64,000 nucleotides of DNA. It comes from Shinella sp. SUS2 (GTDB lineage Bacteria > Pseudomonadota > Alphaproteobacteria > Rhizobiales > Rhizobiaceae). Within the stretch, counting starts at the first letter, position 1. Each line of letters begins with the position of its first letter. This document shows, piece by piece, positions 55,014 to 63,418 of the stretch. Made by a program: the position numbers and the translations under genes. Below the pieces are notes generated by a model, which saw nothing but the letters and a program-made list of their open reading frames with translations, had not been told where the DNA came from and did no database searches. The stretch is taken from contig NZ_KQ410734.1 in the NCBI RefSeq assembly GCF_001262505.1, positions 62,001 through 126,000 on the forward strand, in the 5' to 3' direction.

Positions 55014-55745
55014 TCAGTGTTGCGGCCCGATTTGTCGAAGGAATTCCTTCGTACGGGCATGGGATGGATGACGGAAGAACGTTTCGGGATCCGCCTCTTC
55101 GAGGATCGTTCCGCGGTCCATGAAGACGATGCGGTCCGCCACGCTTCGCGCGAAGCCCATTTCGTGGGTCACGACGATCATCGTGAGGCCCTGGCGGGAA
55201 AGGTCCGTCATGACGTCGAGTACCTCCTTGACCATTTCCGGGTCGAGGGCGGAGGTGGGCTCGTCGAACAGCAGGACCTTCGGCTTCATGCACAGGGCGC
55301 GCGCGATCGCCACACGCTGCTGTTGTCCACCGCTGAGCTGACGCGGATAGTTGTCCGCCTTTTCCGTCAGCTGCATGCGCGCCAGCATCGCCAGCGCCTC
55401 TTCTTCAGCTACCAGGCGTGGTGTCCGGCGTACCCGCCGCATGGCGAGCGTCAGGTTGTCCAGAACCGTCAGATGTGGAAAGAGGTTGAACTGCTGGAAG
55501 ACCATACCGACGTCGCCGGCAAGCGCCAGCACGTTGGCGCAGTCGGCTGAAAGGCTGTGGCCGGCGATTTCCACGGTGCCACCCTGCCGTTCCTCCAGCC
55601 CGTTCAGGCAGCGTACCAAGGTCGATTTGCCAGAACCGGAAGGCCCGCATAGGACGATGCGCTCGCCGGCCGTAACCTTCAAGCTGACCCCGTGCAGGAC
55701 TTGCGCCGCGCCATAGGATTTGACCAGGTTTTCCGCGATGATCAT
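55014..55745 (-). CDS. Polar amino acid ABC transporter ATP-binding protein (GlnQ/HisP type)
   Basis: A 243-residue ATPase with Walker [13 protein letters not shown], signature [15 protein letters not shown], Walker [15 protein letters not shown] and [15 protein letters not shown], the last being distinctive of the polar amino acid family. Its ATG overlaps the stop of the second permease. Part of a complete importer: binding protein, two permeases and ATPase in order on the minus strand. Confidence 0.95.
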   Translation of the reverse strand: MIIAENLVKSYGAAQVLHGVSLKVTAGERIVLCGPSGSGKSTLVRCLNGLEERQGGTVEIAGHSLSADCANVLALAGDVGMVFQQFNLFPHLTVLDNLTLAMRRVRRTPRLVAEEEALAMLARMQLTEKADNYPRQLSGGQQQRVAIARALCMKPKVLLFDEPTSALDPEMVKEVLDVMTDLSRQGLTMIVVTHEMGFARSVADRIVFMDRGTILEEADPETFFRHPSHARTKEFLRQIGPQH

Positions 55746-56488
55746 GACGAGGCTCCAAGGGTGGGTGAGCGCGGGTGCACCGTACGGCCGCTCCTGCCGA
55801 TAGCGGCGGCTCCCGGAATGCGGCGCTCGAGAAAGCGGAAGGCGACGCCGAACAGGAAACCGATCGCGAGATAGAGGATGCCGGCGACGATGAAGACCTC
55901 GAAGGGTGCGTAGGTTTTCGCCGTGAAGGCGCGTGCCGCTCCCGACATTTCCATGACCGTGACGGCGCTCGCCAGCGAGCTGGCCTTCAGCACAAGGATC
56001 AGTTCGTTGCCGATCGAAGGCAGGATCGCCCGGTAGACCTGCGGCAGGAGCACATCGCGCATGCGGCTGAAGCCTGAGAGACCGAGCGAGATGGAGGCCT
56101 CCGCCTGGCCGGGTGGAAGCCGCCTCAGTCCGCCGGCGACGATCACGGCGACATAGGCTGCGGAATTGAGGCCGATGGCGATGATGGCGCAGTTCACGGG
56201 CTCGCGGATGATCGGCCAGATCACGCTGGCGCGCACCGCATCGAACTGGGCGAGGCCGTAGTAGAGGATGAAGAGCTGAACGAGGAGGGGGCTGCCGCGC
56301 ACGAGGAACGTATAGATCGTTACCGGCCAGCGCAGCAACGGGGATTTCGCTGTTAGCCCCAGCCCGAGCGGCAGGGCGAGGATCTGGCCGAGTAGGAAGC
56401 TGGCCAGGGTGACGACCAGGGTCAGCTTCAGGCCGGCATAGACGATGGGGATGGACTGCAGGAGGATCTCGGAGGACATGGTGCTCAC
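55742..56488 (-). CDS. Polar amino acid ABC transporter permease 2
   Basis: A 248-residue HisMQ-type inner-membrane permease. Family hallmarks are [19 protein letters not shown] and the EAA loop [20 protein letters not shown]. The GTG at 56488 overlaps the upstream permease stop (GTGA); the ATG nine bases downstream (56479) is an alternative start. It forms a heterodimer with the neighbouring permease. Confidence 0.93.
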   Translation of the reverse strand: MSTMSSEILLQSIPIVYAGLKLTLVVTLASFLLGQILALPLGLGLTAKSPLLRWPVTIYTFLVRGSPLLVQLFILYYGLAQFDAVRASVIWPIIREPVNCAIIAIGLNSAAYVAVIVAGGLRRLPPGQAEASISLGLSGFSRMRDVLLPQVYRAILPSIGNELILVLKASSLASAVTVMEMSGAARAFTAKTYAPFEVFIVAGILYLAIGFLFGVAFRFLERRIPGAAAIGRSGRTVHPRSPTLGASS

Positions 56489-57150
56489 CGTCCGACCGTC
56501 AGGCGTCGATTGCCATAGGCAAAGATCGCCATGGAGACGCTGGTGATGGCCACATAGAGGCCGGCGACGATGAGGTAGAAGGTCATGGGCGATTGCGTCG
56601 CGCCTGCCGCCACGACGCCCTTGCGCATCAGCTCCTCAAGCCCGACGATCGAAACCAGCGCGCTTTCCTTGAGAATGATGAGCCATTGGTTGCCGAGACC
56701 GGGCAGGGCATAGGCGAACATCTGCGGCAGGATGACATGCCGAAAGGTTGCGCCGGCGCCAAGGCCGAGGCTCTTGGCCGCTTCCGCCTGGCCGGGCGGG
56801 ATCGTGTGGAGCGCGCCGCGCAGAATCTCTGTGAGATAGGCGCCGGAAACGAAGGAGAGTGCACAGATACCGGCGGTCAGCGCATCCACCTCGACATAGG
56901 CGCCGAATATCCTGCTGAGGAGAACCGTGCCGCCGTAGAAGACGAGGAAGATGACGAGCAGTTCCGGAAGGCCGCGGATGACGGTGACATAAGTGGAGAC
57001 GCACCAGCGCACCGGCGCATTGCCGAACTCGGCACCGAACACCGCCGCAACGGCAATCACGAGGCCGATGGCAAAACTTCCGAAAGCCACTTCGAGCGTG
57101 ACGAGCAACCCTTCCAGCAAATGTGGAAGATAAGCGAGGATAAGAGACAT
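56485..57150 (-). CDS. Polar amino acid ABC transporter permease 1
   Basis: A 221-residue HisMQ-type permease with [20 protein letters not shown] and the EAA loop [19 protein letters not shown]. About five transmembrane helices. It follows the binding-protein gene by 57 bp and is coupled to the second permease through overlapping start and stop codons. Confidence 0.93.
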   Translation of the reverse strand: MSLILAYLPHLLEGLLVTLEVAFGSFAIGLVIAVAAVFGAEFGNAPVRWCVSTYVTVIRGLPELLVIFLVFYGGTVLLSRIFGAYVEVDALTAGICALSFVSGAYLTEILRGALHTIPPGQAEAAKSLGLGAGATFRHVILPQMFAYALPGLGNQWLIILKESALVSIVGLEELMRKGVVAAGATQSPMTFYLIVAGLYVAITSVSMAIFAYGNRRLTVGR

Positions 57151-57207
57151 GGGTCGACCCTGGGGGCCATGCGCCGCATCTGGCGCGAGGCATGGCCCTG
57201 TCCGCTG

Positions 57208-57990
57208 TTAGCCCTTGAAGGAAAGATCGTAGCCGAAGAATTTGGTCGAGATCTTCCCGATCGTTCCATCGGAGATCATGTCGACGATGGCCTTGTCGAC
57301 GCGGGCTTTCAGCTCCTCCCGGCCCTGCTTCAGGGCGATGCCCTGCCCGTTGCCGAATTCGGAATAGTCGGCGCTGGTCAGCATCGGGCCGGCAAGCTCA
57401 AGCTTGCCCTCGCGAGCCTTCATCAGTTCCTCCCAAACCGACTGCTCGAGAAGGCCGGCATCGATGCGGCCAGCGGCCAGGTCGTCGGCGATCTGCTCGT
57501 TGCGCTCATAGAGACGAACGTCGGCATTCTTGAAGTATTTGTTGGCCACGGCCTCGTGGGTCGAACCGGTCTGCACGCCGATCGCCTTGCCTTCCAGCGC
57601 GGCCTCGAGTTCCGCCTTCGTCTTGGCGACAGCGAGCGCGCCGCCCTTGACGGTTGCGATGTGATAGGGCGCATCGGCATAGGCTTTTGAGAAATCCACT
57701 TGTTTTGCCCGCTCGGCGGTGATCGAGAGGCCGGAAATCACGAGGTCGAACTTGCCGACCTGAAGGCTTGCCAAGAGTCCATCGAAGGACTGGTTCGTCC
57801 AGGCGCAGTCTGCGCCGATGCGCTTGCAGATCTCGTCACCGACCTCGCGGTCGAAGCCGACGATATCGCCTGCCGTATTCGTATAGCCCCATGGCGGGAA
57901 GTCGGCGCTGGTGCCGATGCGCAGCGGCTCTGCACCGGCGCTCCCGGCGACGATGGCGGCAAAGACGGATGCAATTGCTAGGATTTTCAT
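57208..57990 (-). CDS. Polar amino acid ABC transporter binding protein
   Basis: A 260-residue periplasmic protein (signal MKILAIASVFAAIVAGSAG, cleavage near AGA-EP) of SBP_bac_3, the lysine/arginine/ornithine/opine-binding family. The start of the mature protein, LRIGTSADFPPWGYTN, the GFDREVGDEICKRIG helix and LVISGLSITAERAKQVDFS are diagnostic. Acidic residues in the cleft positions suggest a cationic or polar ligand. GGGGAA precedes the ATG. It follows the OCD-like gene by 48 bp. Octopine/nopaline-type, lysine/arginine-type and ectoine-type binders all look similar at this level. Confidence 0.92.
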   Translation of the reverse strand: MKILAIASVFAAIVAGSAGAEPLRIGTSADFPPWGYTNTAGDIVGFDREVGDEICKRIGADCAWTNQSFDGLLASLQVGKFDLVISGLSITAERAKQVDFSKAYADAPYHIATVKGGALAVAKTKAELEAALEGKAIGVQTGSTHEAVANKYFKNADVRLYERNEQIADDLAAGRIDAGLLEQSVWEELMKAREGKLELAGPMLTSADYSEFGNGQGIALKQGREELKARVDKAIVDMISDGTIGKISTKFFGYDLSFKG

Positions 57991-58038
57991 GTCATTCCCC
58001 TTTTCAGTGATGGTTTCTCTAGGTCGGCCCGGCGAAGA

Positions 58039-59013
58039 TCAGGTCGCGGCCCGGATGTCCAATCCGGCGACCCGCTCCAGCGCGGTTCTGGCCATGGCGA
58101 TATCCTGGGTGGCGACCCCGGTGAGATCGGCGATCGTGATCTGCGAAACGGCCTTGCGTCCGCGTGCACGCCCGGAAAGGATGAGGCCGAGCTCGATGCA
58201 GTCCTCTGCCTTGATCAGCCCTGCGGCGAAGGCACCGGCGAACTCGCCATGTTCCAGACATTGACGGGCGAGATCGACCGCCAGCACATTGGCGCGGGCG
58301 ACGAGCTCGACCGCCAACTCCTGTTTGCCCGGCGCGTCGGCACCCATGGCGGTGATATGCGTGCCTTGCCGGATCCAGTCGGCTTCGATGAGTGGATGGG
58401 CCGAGGGCGTCGTGGTGACGATGACATCGGAGGTGCGGCACATGGCTTCGAGATCGTCCGCCAGCTGGACCGGCAACCCGATCGCCGCGAGGTCCGCCTG
58501 GAGGGCTTCGGCCTTGGCACGCGAGCGACCCCAGACATTGATCGTGATCGGCCGGCCGGCGAGGGCGGCCATGGCCCTCGCCTGAAAGCGGGCCTGCGTG
58601 CCGGTGCCGACGACGGAGAAGGTTTCGGCATCGTCGCGGCAGAGGGCGAAGGTAGCAACGGCGCCGCCGATGCCGGTTCTCAGATCGGTCAGCCAGCCCT
58701 CGTCGTTCAGTGTGGCGATCACCCGGCCGGTCTCGGCCGAGACGGCGACGATAATGCCGTTGCTCGATGGCAATCCCTTGGACGGGTTGTCGTAGAAGCC
58801 TGCGGCGATCTTCACGACGAAGACCGGATCGCCTGCGATGTAGCCGTACTTGATGTGGCAGTCGCCGTTTTTGCCGGGAAAGCCGAGATAGCCGACCGGC
58901 GGCACGTCCGCGCGCCCGTCCGATATCGCGATGTAGGCGTCCCGTATCGCCGCGATCGTTCCGGGGTCGATGCTGATGAGGTTCTGGATGTCGGAACGTG
59001 AGAGCTGGATCAT
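58039..59013 (-). CDS. Ornithine cyclodeaminase/mu-crystallin family protein
   Basis: A 324-residue NAD(P)-binding enzyme. The Rossmann motif VVGTGTQARFQARAMA at about residue 130 and the GMGADAPGKQELAVEL-type segment (ITAMGADAPGKQEL) are typical of the family. Relatives perform ornithine cyclodeamination, reduction of cyclic or linear imines (EutC-like proteins, iminosuccinate reductase BhcD, DauB) or alanine dehydrogenation. Paired with a dehydratase-like enzyme and an amino acid importer it most likely turns over an imine or amino acid intermediate. A 22-bp palindrome lies 48 bp upstream of the start. Confidence 0.85.
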   Translation of the reverse strand: MIQLSRSDIQNLISIDPGTIAAIRDAYIAISDGRADVPPVGYLGFPGKNGDCHIKYGYIAGDPVFVVKIAAGFYDNPSKGLPSSNGIIVAVSAETGRVIATLNDEGWLTDLRTGIGGAVATFALCRDDAETFSVVGTGTQARFQARAMAALAGRPITINVWGRSRAKAEALQADLAAIGLPVQLADDLEAMCRTSDVIVTTTPSAHPLIEADWIRQGTHITAMGADAPGKQELAVELVARANVLAVDLARQCLEHGEFAGAFAAGLIKAEDCIELGLILSGRARGRKAVSQITIADLTGVATQDIAMARTALERVAGLDIRAAT

Positions 59014-59060
59014 GGGCTTCCCGCCTTTTCAGGCAATCAAGGTTTGCAGCCCGCTCCGTT

Positions 59061-59082
59061 CGGGCACGACATGTCGTGCCCG
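59061..59082. promoter_or_regulatory. 22-bp perfect palindrome upstream of the OCD-like gene
   Basis: The half-site CGGGCACGACA is followed directly by its exact reverse complement. It ends 48 bp upstream of the OCD-like start codon, in the 235-bp region between this gene and the M20 gene. It may be a repressor operator. A second small dyad, TCTA-GTA-TAGA, lies at 59229-59239. No gene is present in the rest of this region. Confidence 0.7.
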
Positions 59083-59248
59083 GCGGAAACCTGGCTGGCC
59101 GCAGGTGGCGTGGATTTGTTTACGGGCGGCCGGAAGGTCTGGCCGCGGCTGCCGGAGGTGGGGCACCGCAGCGTTTCCGCGACTGGCCTTCATTCCTGCC
59201 GGGTACTATAGGAGATAAAACCAAATTGTCTAGTATAGATTTTTTTGT

Positions 59249-60418
59249 CTAATTGCTGATGTCGGCAAGCGCGGCGATCGCCGTTCCAGCAAGAAGGGTT
59301 GCTCCCGGGGCGATGATCGCGTCGTTGAAGTCGTAGGCCGGCTGATGCAGCCGGCCGTCGAAGACCGCCGGACCGTTGCCGATCCAGGCATAGGCGCCGG
59401 GGCGGTGAAGCAGGAAGAAACCGAAATCGTCGCCGGCCATCGTGGGGCGCGGGTCTCCCCGATAGGCGGCAAGGCCTGCCTCATGCACGACCGCGCGCAT
59501 GAGATCCCGTTCCGCCGGCGTGTTTGCCACCGGCGGGCACATAGGATCGTCGAAGATAAGATCGACGGCACAGGATGCAGTGGCTGCCGCGGAGGCGGCG
59601 ATGGCGCGCGTACGCTCCCGAAGCAGGGTGAGGGTCTCCATCCGGAAAGCCCGCAAGGTGCCCTTCAGGTCCGCGGACTGTGGAATGATGTTCTGGGCAT
59701 GCCCGCCGTGGAACGAACCGACGGTCGCCACGGCCGCCTCGTAGGGATCGACCGCCCGGGCGACGGCCTGCTGGAGGCCGGTGAGAAAATGCCCGCCGGC
59801 GAGCAGCGGATCGCCGGAAAGATGGGGCATCGCGGCATGCGCACCCTCGGCGCGGAAGGTGATGTCGAATTCCGATGTGCCGGCCATGACCGGCCCGTCA
59901 TGCAGCAGGACTTCGCCGGCCGGCATGTCGGGCCAGTTGTGGAGGCCGAAGATCCGTTCGAAAGGAAAGCGCTCGAGCAGCCCGTCCTCGATCATCAGCC
60001 GCGCGCCGCCGAAGCGTTCCTCCGCCGGCTGGAAGACGAGGTAGACGGTACCGGCAAAGTCCCGCGCCCGGGCGAGGAGGGTCGCTGCACCGATCAGGAT
60101 CGCGACATGTCCGTCATGGCCGCAGGCATGCATTTTGCCGGGGTTCTTCGAGGTGTAGGAGAGGCCCGTCGTCTCGCTGATCGCAAGGGCGTCCATGTCC
60201 GCGCGCAGTGCCACTGCCGGGCCGGGCGCGGCCCCTTCGATGACGCCGACGAGCCCGTTGCCGCCGATCTTCTCGTGAACCGCGATGCCGAGTGCTTCCA
60301 GCCGGTCCCGGATGAACCCTGCGGTCCAGACTTCCTCAAGCGAAAGCTCCGGATGGGCGTGCAGGGTGTGGCGGTAGGAAATCAGCGTGTTGATGTCGGC
60401 TTTGGAGAGAGTGTTCAT
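59249..60418 (-). CDS. M20-family amidohydrolase (amidohydrolase/N-acyl-amino acid deacylase)
   Basis: A 389-residue metallopeptidase-fold hydrolase of the hippurate hydrolase/IAA-amino acid hydrolase type. Metal ligands are visible in MHACGHDGHVAIL and the catalytic Glu region FQPAEERFGGARLMI, with further ligands in IFGLHNWPDMPAGEV and the terminal AGDDFGFFL. Likely reaction: release of an amino acid from an N-acyl or amide conjugate. No signal peptide, so it acts in the cytoplasm after uptake. It precedes the OCD-importer-dehydratase operon on the same strand and could perform the first catabolic step. Confidence 0.88.
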   Translation of the reverse strand: MNTLSKADINTLISYRHTLHAHPELSLEEVWTAGFIRDRLEALGIAVHEKIGGNGLVGVIEGAAPGPAVALRADMDALAISETTGLSYTSKNPGKMHACGHDGHVAILIGAATLLARARDFAGTVYLVFQPAEERFGGARLMIEDGLLERFPFERIFGLHNWPDMPAGEVLLHDGPVMAGTSEFDITFRAEGAHAAMPHLSGDPLLAGGHFLTGLQQAVARAVDPYEAAVATVGSFHGGHAQNIIPQSADLKGTLRAFRMETLTLLRERTRAIAASAAATASCAVDLIFDDPMCPPVANTPAERDLMRAVVHEAGLAAYRGDPRPTMAGDDFGFFLLHRPGAYAWIGNGPAVFDGRLHQPAYDFNDAIIAPGATLLAGTAIAALADISN

Positions 60419-60430
60419 CGGTGCCCGCGA

Positions 60431-60467
60431 ATATACGTTTCTGTCTCATCTGAACATCCTCGTATAT
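60431..60467. promoter_or_regulatory. Inverted repeat upstream of the M20 gene
   Basis: ATATACG (60431-60437) and CGTATAT (60461-60467) are exact inverse complements 23 nt apart, beginning 13 bp upstream of the M20 start codon. Candidate operator or promoter-spanning dyad. Confidence 0.4.
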
Positions 60468-60536
60468 CTCTGCGCTGATCGACTTTGCAACCGGCCTCCG
60501 TCTTTCCAGCGGGCTGCCGCCACGCTGAAAAGCGCG

Positions 60537-61421
60537 TCACCGCAGGATCAGGCGCTCCATGAGGGCCTTGAGGTCTCTCGCCACGGCGAAGCTGTCGTCC
60601 TGGTGCTGGCGCCTGCAGAAGAGTTCGCAGCTCCACCAGCCGGTATAGCCGGTCGCCTTGACGGCATCGACCCAGCTTTGGAGGTCGAGCACGCCCTTTC
60701 CGGTCGGCACGTCGCGGAGGATGGGCTCGTTCGGTATGCCACCGGCATAGTGCAGGGAATCGCAGAGGTGCACACCATAGATCTGCGCCTTGTCGAGCCG
60801 GGCGATCCGTTCCGGCGTGTCACCGCTGGTATAGGCGTGCCAGAAGTCAATGACGAGACGCACATTGTCCCGGTCGCAGCGTTCGAGCACCTGCATCTGG
60901 GCATCCATCGTGTTGAGCGGGGTCCAGGATAGCGCTTCGAGATAGACGAGTAGACCATGCGATGCGGCGATATCTGCGACGGCCCGGAGATTGGCGGCGG
61001 TGAGATCCAGCTGGGAATCTGTCGGTAGGTCGATGAGGCCACGGTAGAGGGCGGGATAGCGCTCTGCAGCGCCCGCCTCGAAAACCCGGATGTCCAGCGG
61101 GCCGGTAATGGCCTCTATCCCTTTCGCCCCGGCTGCCGATGCAAGGGCACAGAGATCTTCGGCCTCTCGCAACATCTGACGCCGGGCGTCACCCTGCCGC
61201 TCGAGGTCGATCAGGAAGCCGATGCCGGGGAGGGTGAGGCCGCCGAGTCGCGCCGTCAGTTCGGATGTGGAGAAACCGGCATCGAGGAAGGCGGCGATCT
61301 TCGGGCCGGAGGTTTCGAGGCCGTCGAAGCCCAGCTCGCGCGCGATTGCGATGTCGATCGCCAGCGTGTTCGGCCGGGAGGCCATGGAATGATAGATGAG
61401 CTGGTTTTCTGTCCGGATCAT
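60537..61421 (-). CDS. Sugar phosphate isomerase/epimerase-like TIM-barrel protein
   Basis: A 294-residue AP_endonuc_2/xylose-isomerase-like TIM barrel, the family of IolE, hydroxypyruvate isomerase and sugar epimerases. Candidate metal and catalytic residues are Glu in LVYLEALSWTPLN, Asp/His in VIDFWHAYTSGD, His in VHLCDSLHYAG and Glu in WWSCELFCRRQHQDD. It is coupled to the Gfo/Idh-like gene by an ATGA overlap, a common pairing in rhizobial sugar or inositol-derivative pathways. The substrate is unknown. Confidence 0.85.
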   Translation of the reverse strand: MIRTENQLIYHSMASRPNTLAIDIAIARELGFDGLETSGPKIAAFLDAGFSTSELTARLGGLTLPGIGFLIDLERQGDARRQMLREAEDLCALASAAGAKGIEAITGPLDIRVFEAGAAERYPALYRGLIDLPTDSQLDLTAANLRAVADIAASHGLLVYLEALSWTPLNTMDAQMQVLERCDRDNVRLVIDFWHAYTSGDTPERIARLDKAQIYGVHLCDSLHYAGGIPNEPILRDVPTGKGVLDLQSWVDAVKATGYTGWWSCELFCRRQHQDDSFAVARDLKALMERLILR

Positions 61422-62452
61422 GGATGCGAGCCTCCTGTGCTCGTCTTTGTGTCTGCGGATCCGACGGAAACGGGCCGCTTGTTTCGGGCTGCGCGGATGG
61501 CTTCCGCGGCGCGCAGTGCGATGACGTTGTCCTCGCCGAGCGCCATCCATGTTGCCGGCGTGTGCGGCAGGGCCAGGAAGGTTTCGATCGTCGTGACATG
61601 CGGGTCGCGCTCGCGTACCGGGATGAGTTCGTTCCGCCCGTTCAGCCGCCGGATCAGGGTGCCCGCTCCTTTTCCGCTCAGCGTGCCATGGGCGATCAGC
61701 GTGCCGCGATCGCCGGCAAGCATGACGATGCTTTCGAATTCCGCGGTGGTGAAACTCTCGTAGGATTGAAGCACGGCCCCGCCGGACAGGCCGGCCGCAT
61801 AGGACTGCTGGTCGGTATCGCCCTGCGCCGGCGAGGCTGAAAGGGCCGAGACGGCGACAGGCTCCTGGCCGGTGAGGAAACGCGCAAGGTCGATGCTGTC
61901 GATCGACGCCCCGAAAAGCGCATTGGCACGGTCCACCGTCTCGTCCACATGGCGGTTGGGTGGCGGTTGAAAGGGGGCGCCGCGCGCGATGAGGAGCGAC
62001 TGTAGCGTTCCGATCTCTCCTTCCAGCAGCAGCCGGCGCATGGTCTGGTGGGGCGAAAGGGTGCGGAAGGGCTGGTGGATGGCCAGCGTTATGCCCGCCG
62101 TCCGGCATGTCTCGACAAGGCTTGCGGCAAGGCGGCTGCTACCGGCGATCGGACCGTCGCACAGAACGTGTTTGCGCTGCGCCGCCGCAGCCAGGATGTA
62201 GTGCCTGCGCCGGTCGCGAACGGCGCTGACATAGGCGAAGCCGACTCGCGGATCCCGCAGTGCCCGCCGCGCCTCAAGGGAGATGCCGGGGATCTGCATG
62301 TCCTGCGAGAAATGTGCCGCATATTCCCGGTTCCGGCTGACGACCCACAGTGGCTCCTGCCCGGCCGACCGGATCGCCGCAACCATGTGCTCCGTTGTTA
62401 TGGTTCCGGTCCCCATGACGGACCACCCGACCGCTCCGCTGGACTGCACCAC
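61418..62452 (-). CDS. Gfo/Idh/MocA-family protein with atypical active site
   Basis: A 344-residue protein with the family's N-terminal Rossmann fold (GWSVMGTGTITTEHMVAAIR) and C-terminal alpha/beta domain. The usual EKP motif after the fourth strand is DGP here (KHVLCDGPIAGSS), so the conserved Lys is missing. The usual DxGxHxxD motif reads GASIDSID, with Asp in place of the catalytic His. It may use a different mechanism or serve a non-redox role beside the TIM-barrel partner. Start: GTG 62452 or the next GTG, with GAGGA just upstream. Divergent from the XRE regulator, 131 bp away. Confidence 0.82.
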   Translation of the reverse strand: MVQSSGAVGWSVMGTGTITTEHMVAAIRSAGQEPLWVVSRNREYAAHFSQDMQIPGISLEARRALRDPRVGFAYVSAVRDRRRHYILAAAAQRKHVLCDGPIAGSSRLAASLVETCRTAGITLAIHQPFRTLSPHQTMRRLLLEGEIGTLQSLLIARGAPFQPPPNRHVDETVDRANALFGASIDSIDLARFLTGQEPVAVSALSASPAQGDTDQQSYAAGLSGGAVLQSYESFTTAEFESIVMLAGDRGTLIAHGTLSGKGAGTLIRRLNGRNELIPVRERDPHVTTIETFLALPHTPATWMALGEDNVIALRAAEAIRAARNKRPVSVGSADTKTSTGGSHP

Positions 62453-62583
62453 GGATCCTCCCCTTTATGCTCCATAGATTGACCGTCCGGCTCTGGCGCG
62501 GCAATTGCGCAGGCGATTGATGTCTTTAGCGATATGAAGTAGAACTAGCGTCACAATGCGTCGGATAAGGCGCTGGGGTGACA

Positions 62584-63408
62584 ATGGATCAGCTGGGAAG
62601 AGACGGGGCCGCATTGGCGGCGAACCTCAGGACGCTGTGCGAGCAGCACGGCTCGGTTGCGGCTGTTTGCCGCAAGATCAATGTCAACCGGCAACAGTTC
62701 AACAAGTACCTGTCGGGCGCCCATGTGCCGTCGCCCGCCAATCTCAGGATCATCGCGAACTATTTCGGCCTCAGCGTTCCCATGCTCTTTGCCGACCCGG
62801 AGGAATTCCGCACGCTGGTGGAGGGGAATTTCTTCCATGCGATGGCGACGGCCCGCCAGCTGCCGGAATTCTCGCGCTTCGTGTCGGGTATGATCGTCGA
62901 GAACAATGCCGATCACAACGACATCGTCGGGATCTACGACCGCTACCAGTTTTCCTCGATCTACAAGGGTTTCGTGCTGCGGTCGGCTTTCTGCATCTAC
63001 CGCAACAGGGAATTCCTCCAGCACTACTATGTCGAGCGCTTCCCGAGCTTCGATGACCCCAAGAAGACGGAATATGTCTTCAAATATTACGGTTTCTGCT
63101 TCCCCGTCGCCGACCGCCTCTTCACGGCGGATTTCGAGGGTATCCAGTCGAATGAGATGACCTTTGGCGTCTATGCGCAGGTCAAGCGCAACGCCAAGCG
63201 CTTCATGTTCGGCATTTCCAGCGGCATCGCAGCGACCGTCTTCCGCCAGCCCTATTCCACGAAGGTCGCGCTGCATTACCGAGGGCCAGGCCTCCTGCGC
63301 CGCGAGCATCTCAAGGAGCTGACGGTGCTGGACCGCAACGACCCGAGCATTCCGCGCGAGGCGTTGCAGTATCTTGGCGATGGCTCCGACATGATCCAGA
63401 TGAGCTGA
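62584..63408 (+). CDS. XRE-family regulator with unrecognised C-terminal sensor domain
   Basis: A 274-residue protein. Residues about 8-70 form a Cro/C1-type helix-turn-helix (GSVAAVCRKINVNRQQFNKY followed by PSPANLRIIANYFG). Residues 80-270 form a separate domain rich in aromatic residues (YDRYQFSSIYKGFVL, YVFKYYGFCFPVADRLF) that I cannot assign; it may bind a ligand. ATG 62584 and GTG 62578 are both possible starts, and the ribosome binding site is weak. Divergent from the Gfo/Idh operon, which is its probable target, and convergent with the partial gene that follows. Confidence 0.82.
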   Translation: MDQLGRDGAALAANLRTLCEQHGSVAAVCRKINVNRQQFNKYLSGAHVPSPANLRIIANYFGLSVPMLFADPEEFRTLVEGNFFHAMATARQLPEFSRFVSGMIVENNADHNDIVGIYDRYQFSSIYKGFVLRSAFCIYRNREFLQHYYVERFPSFDDPKKTEYVFKYYGFCFPVADRLFTADFEGIQSNEMTFGVYAQVKRNAKRFMFGISSGIAATVFRQPYSTKVALHYRGPGLLRREHLKELTVLDRNDPSIPREALQYLGDGSDMIQMS

Positions 63409-63418
63409 GGCGGCCCCG

